Below, in pieces: positions 14,038 through 16,323 of a DNA stretch of 16,323 nucleotides (the stretch's first letter is position 1; every line of letters starts with the position of its first letter). Below the pieces are notes generated by a model. It was not told the origin of the DNA. It made no database searches and saw only the letters and a program-made list of their open reading frames with translations. The translations under genes were made by a program, and so were the position numbers. Origin of the DNA: an uncultured Lacibacter sp. (GTDB taxonomy: Bacteria; Bacteroidota; Bacteroidia; Chitinophagales; Chitinophagaceae); assembly GCF_946479605.1 (NCBI RefSeq), contig NZ_CAMLGT010000051.1, forward strand, positions 1 to 16,323, read 5' to 3'.

Positions 14038-15966
14038 ATGGCCCGTAAGACTGCTTCCATGGATCTGATCGATAGCTTTGAAAAAATTCCAACAAAGATC
14101 TTTGCTGGTGCAAAACAAGGTTCGGCCTTTGTAGCTGAACAGATTGCTGCACTTATTCGTGAAAAGCAAGCCGCTAATGAAAAATGTGTGCTTGGTCTTG
14201 CCACCGGTTCCACACCTAAATCATTGTATGCGGAGTTGGTTCGTATGCATAAGGAAGAAGGGTTAAGTTTTAAGAATGTCATTGCTTTTAACCTCGATGA
14301 ATATTACCCCATTGAACGAGATGCTATCCAGAGCTATCACCGTTTTATGAAGCAGCAGTTGTTTGATAAAGTGGATATTGACCAGGCTAATTGCCATATC
14401 CCCGATGGTACAACTCCCAAAGAAAATATCAAACAGCATTGTGCAGCATATGAGCAAAAAATTGCTGAAGCGGGTGGTGTTGATCTGCAGATATTGGGGA
14501 TTGGTGTAAACGGTCATATTGGTTTTAACGAACCGGGTTCCAGCGTATATACAAAAACAAGACTTATTACATTGACCAACTCAACACGTTTGGCCAACAG
14601 TTATGAGTTTGCAAACATCAGCCAGGTGCCACGCCTTGCCATTACAATGGGTATTGGTACTATTCTGAAAGCGAAGAAGGTGATCCTAATGGCATGGGGC
14701 CCGTCCAAAGCACCTGTTATTCAGCAATCGGTTGAAGGTGATGATACAGAACATGTACCTGCATCGTTACTGCAAAACCATGATGATGTAACATTTGTGA
14801 TTGATGAAATGGCTGCGGCTGAGCTTACCCGTTATAAAAGTCCATGGCTTACCGGTGAGTGTGTGTGGACAAACACCATGATCAAACGTGCTGTTGTAAA
14901 TATGGCGTTGAAATTGGGTAAACCTGTATTGAGTTTAACCAATACCGATTACAATGAGTTTGGTTTAAGTGATCTGCTGGTGGAGAAAGGTGATGCGTAT
15001 GAAATAAACCTGCAGGTATATTATATGTTGCGTGATAGTATTACTGGCTGGCCAGGTGGTAAACCCAACGCAGTAATACCTAACCATCCTGAACGCAGCA
15101 ATCCTTATCCTAAAAAAGTAATTCTTTTTTCACCACACCCTGATGATGATATTATTTCAATGGGTGGAACATTTCAGCGTTTACATGACCAGGGGCATGA
15201 AGTGCATGTGGCTTATCAAACAAGCGGTAACATTGCAGTAACTGATGAGTTTGTTACACGTTTCCTTGATTTTGCTGTTGGGTTTGAAGAGATGTTTGGT
15301 ATTGATGCAGAAAAATCGAAAACGATATTGAATGAAGCAAGAGGTTATCTTGAAACAAAGAAATCGAACGAGATTGATACACAGTCCATCCGTGAAATAA
15401 AAGGATTGATCAGGCGATGTGAAGCGGCAGCAACCTGTCGTTATGTGGGATTGAAAGAAGGACAGTGGCATTTCCAGAATCTTCCGTTTTACGAAACAGG
15501 CACCATTGAGAAAAACCCAATGGGTGAAGAAGATATTGTGATAACAATGGAACTGCTGCGCAAAATAAAACCACAGCAGGTGTATTGTGCCGGCGACTTT
15601 GCTGATCCGCACGGGACGCATCTTGTATGTTTCAATGTAGTGCTGGAATCATTACGACGCATTAAAGAAGCAGGTGATGAGTGGATCAACGATTGCTGGT
15701 TGTGGTTGTACAAAGGCGCATGGCAGGAGTGGAACATTGAAGAAATTGAAATGGCCATACCCATGAGTCCTGAACAGGTGATGAAGAAACGCTTTGGCAT
15801 TTTTATTCACCAGTCGCAGAAAGACATGGTGCCGTTCCAGGGGAGCGATAGTCGTGAGTTTTGGCAACGTGCAGAAGAACGCAACGCTGCCACTGCAGAC
15901 CTGTATGGTAAGCTTGGCTTAACGCAGTATGCAGCCATGGAAGCGTTTGTACGCTGGCATTATTAA
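14038..15966 (+). CDS. nagB: Glucosamine-6-phosphate deaminase fused to a PIG-L (LmbE-like) domain
   Basis: The 642 residues join two domains. Residues 1 to about 340 are NagB-like: LATGSTP (54-60), NLDEYYP (85-91) with D87 as likely general base, and GIGVNGHIGFNEPGSS (154-169) with H160 and E165. Asn158 replaces the Asp of the E. coli enzyme, as I recall in many GIGxNGHIGFNEP homologues. Residues 358-642 are a PIG-L/LmbE-type domain with zinc motif HPDDD (367-371) and DPHGTH (523-528). NagB converts glucosamine 6-phosphate to fructose 6-phosphate and ammonia; PIG-L enzymes remove N-acetyl groups from sugars. One protein could therefore deacetylate and deaminate an amino sugar phosphate (inference). 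The same fusion is known in Bacteroidota. No nagA is nearby. Single-gene unit with its own terminator. Confidence 0.93.
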   Translation: MARKTASMDLIDSFEKIPTKIFAGAKQGSAFVAEQIAALIREKQAANEKCVLGLATGSTPKSLYAELVRMHKEEGLSFKNVIAFNLDEYYPIERDAIQSYHRFMKQQLFDKVDIDQANCHIPDGTTPKENIKQHCAAYEQKIAEAGGVDLQILGIGVNGHIGFNEPGSSVYTKTRLITLTNSTRLANSYEFANISQVPRLAITMGIGTILKAKKVILMAWGPSKAPVIQQSVEGDDTEHVPASLLQNHDDVTFVIDEMAAAELTRYKSPWLTGECVWTNTMIKRAVVNMALKLGKPVLSLTNTDYNEFGLSDLLVEKGDAYEINLQVYYMLRDSITGWPGGKPNAVIPNHPERSNPYPKKVILFSPHPDDDIISMGGTFQRLHDQGHEVHVAYQTSGNIAVTDEFVTRFLDFAVGFEEMFGIDAEKSKTILNEARGYLETKKSNEIDTQSIREIKGLIRRCEAAATCRYVGLKEGQWHFQNLPFYETGTIEKNPMGEEDIVITMELLRKIKPQQVYCAGDFADPHGTHLVCFNVVLESLRRIKEAGDEWINDCWLWLYKGAWQEWNIEEIEMAIPMSPEQVMKKRFGIFIHQSQKDMVPFQGSDSREFWQRAEERNAATADLYGKLGLTQYAAMEAFVRWHY

Positions 15967-15986
15967 TAAAGTTGTTATTCATTGAT

Positions 15987-16020
15987 AAAATTCAGGCCTC
16001 TTGGCCTGAATTTTGTTTTA
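15987..16020 (+). terminator. Intrinsic terminator of the nagB fusion gene
   Basis: A perfect 12-bp stem, AAAATTCAGGCC (15987-15998) with GGCCTGAATTTT (16003-16014), closes a TCTT loop and runs into GTTTTA. The A and T runs on each side make it usable in both directions. It begins 21 bases after the stop codon. Confidence 0.9.
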
Positions 16021-16042
16021 GATTACTCATCAAAAACTGTTT

Positions 16043-16323
16043 ATGAAAAAAATATATTTACTCTCCGCTTTCTTTCTTTTCGCTTTCTTCTCTGTTACAT
16101 CAACATTCGCAGTGGTGCCTGTAAATAATACAGGTGTACCTCTTGAAAAAACAGCTGCAGCTGTTAACGAGTTTAACCAGCTTTCAAAAGCAGAAAAGAA
16201 ACAACGGTTGAAAGAAGTAAAGAAAGAGATCAACCATTTTAAAGCACTGAAGAAAAAAGGAATGGATGCTGATGACCGTACGATTCTCTTGGTGATACTG
16301 GCAATCCTGTTGCCGCCATTGGC
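16043..16323 (+). CDS. YqaE/Pmp3-type membrane protein, partial
   Basis: The gene starts at ATG 16043 and runs off the window. The 93 visible codons give a signal peptide (MKKIYLLSAFFLFAFFSVTSTFA), a lysine-rich helical linker (about residues 45-72, KAEKKQRLKEVKKEI) and the start of a membrane segment, DRTILLVILAILLPPLA. This ILAILLPPLAV-type beginning is the hallmark of the YqaE/Pmp3 (UPF0057) family of small two-helix membrane proteins. Many Bacteroidota members carry such a signal and linker. The molecular function is unclear; yeast Pmp3 affects membrane potential. It is separated from the nagB fusion by a strong terminator, so it is an independent unit. Confidence 0.8.
   Translation, partial: MKKIYLLSAFFLFAFFSVTSTFAVVPVNNTGVPLEKTAAAVNEFNQLSKAEKKQRLKEVKKEINHFKALKKKGMDADDRTILLVILAILLPPL

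Noticed and set aside
14038..15966. Loss of a catalytic residue in NagB (Asn158 for Asp)
   Set aside because: As I recall, GIGxNGHIGFNEP with Asn is frequent in bacterial NagB homologues, so this is a normal variant rather than inactivation.

Overview
The window looks like chromosomal DNA from a Bacteroidota bacterium, probably of the Chitinophagaceae type. The evidence is a moderately AT-rich composition, many 'LFASC'- or 'IAGC'-type lipoprotein signals, few Shine-Dalgarno sites, several TAnnTTTG promoter boxes, and a NagB protein fused to a PIG-L (LmbE-like) domain, an architecture known from this phylum. The genus cannot be fixed from the sequence alone. I see no rRNA, tRNA, CRISPR array, transposase or integrase.

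Positions 1-5900 form a loosely packed accessory region. It starts with the tail of an unrecognised gene and a repeat-rich non-coding stretch (111-678). It continues with a DoxX-like membrane protein, a 2H phosphoesterase (2'-5' RNA ligase family), a rifampin ADP-ribosyltransferase (Arr), a small lipoprotein, a tiny membrane protein, a dihydrofolate-reductase-fold protein and, on the minus strand, a DUF202 membrane protein. Most of these genes stand alone, separated by imperfect inverted-repeat elements of about 100 bp. One such element is present twice in the same orientation, about 4.05 kb apart (341-446 and 4395-4490).

Positions 5900-9050 hold exported proteins of unknown role: a small lipoprotein, a convergent 553-residue lipoprotein with an internal hydrophobic stretch (minus strand), and a secreted PsbP-related protein. 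A strong hairpin terminator lies between the convergent pair. Another inverted-repeat element follows at 8958-9052.

Positions 9140-15966 are a plus-strand block of carbon-metabolism genes: a divergent GAPDH/erythrose-4-phosphate dehydrogenase paralogue, mannonate dehydratase (uxuA), galactokinase and galactose-1-phosphate uridylyltransferase (galK-galT, two bases apart, closed by a clear terminator), and a NagB-PIG-L fusion closed by its own terminator. Together they suggest use of hexuronates, galactose and amino sugars released from polysaccharides. The window ends inside a YqaE/Pmp3-type membrane protein gene.

The observations most worth following are the families of REPIN-like inverted repeats, the 2H phosphoesterase next to an Arr whose catalytic-Tyr position appears to be Phe, the GAPDH paralogue with an altered phosphate site, and the galK leader, which carries a terminator-like hairpin between a candidate promoter and the start codon.
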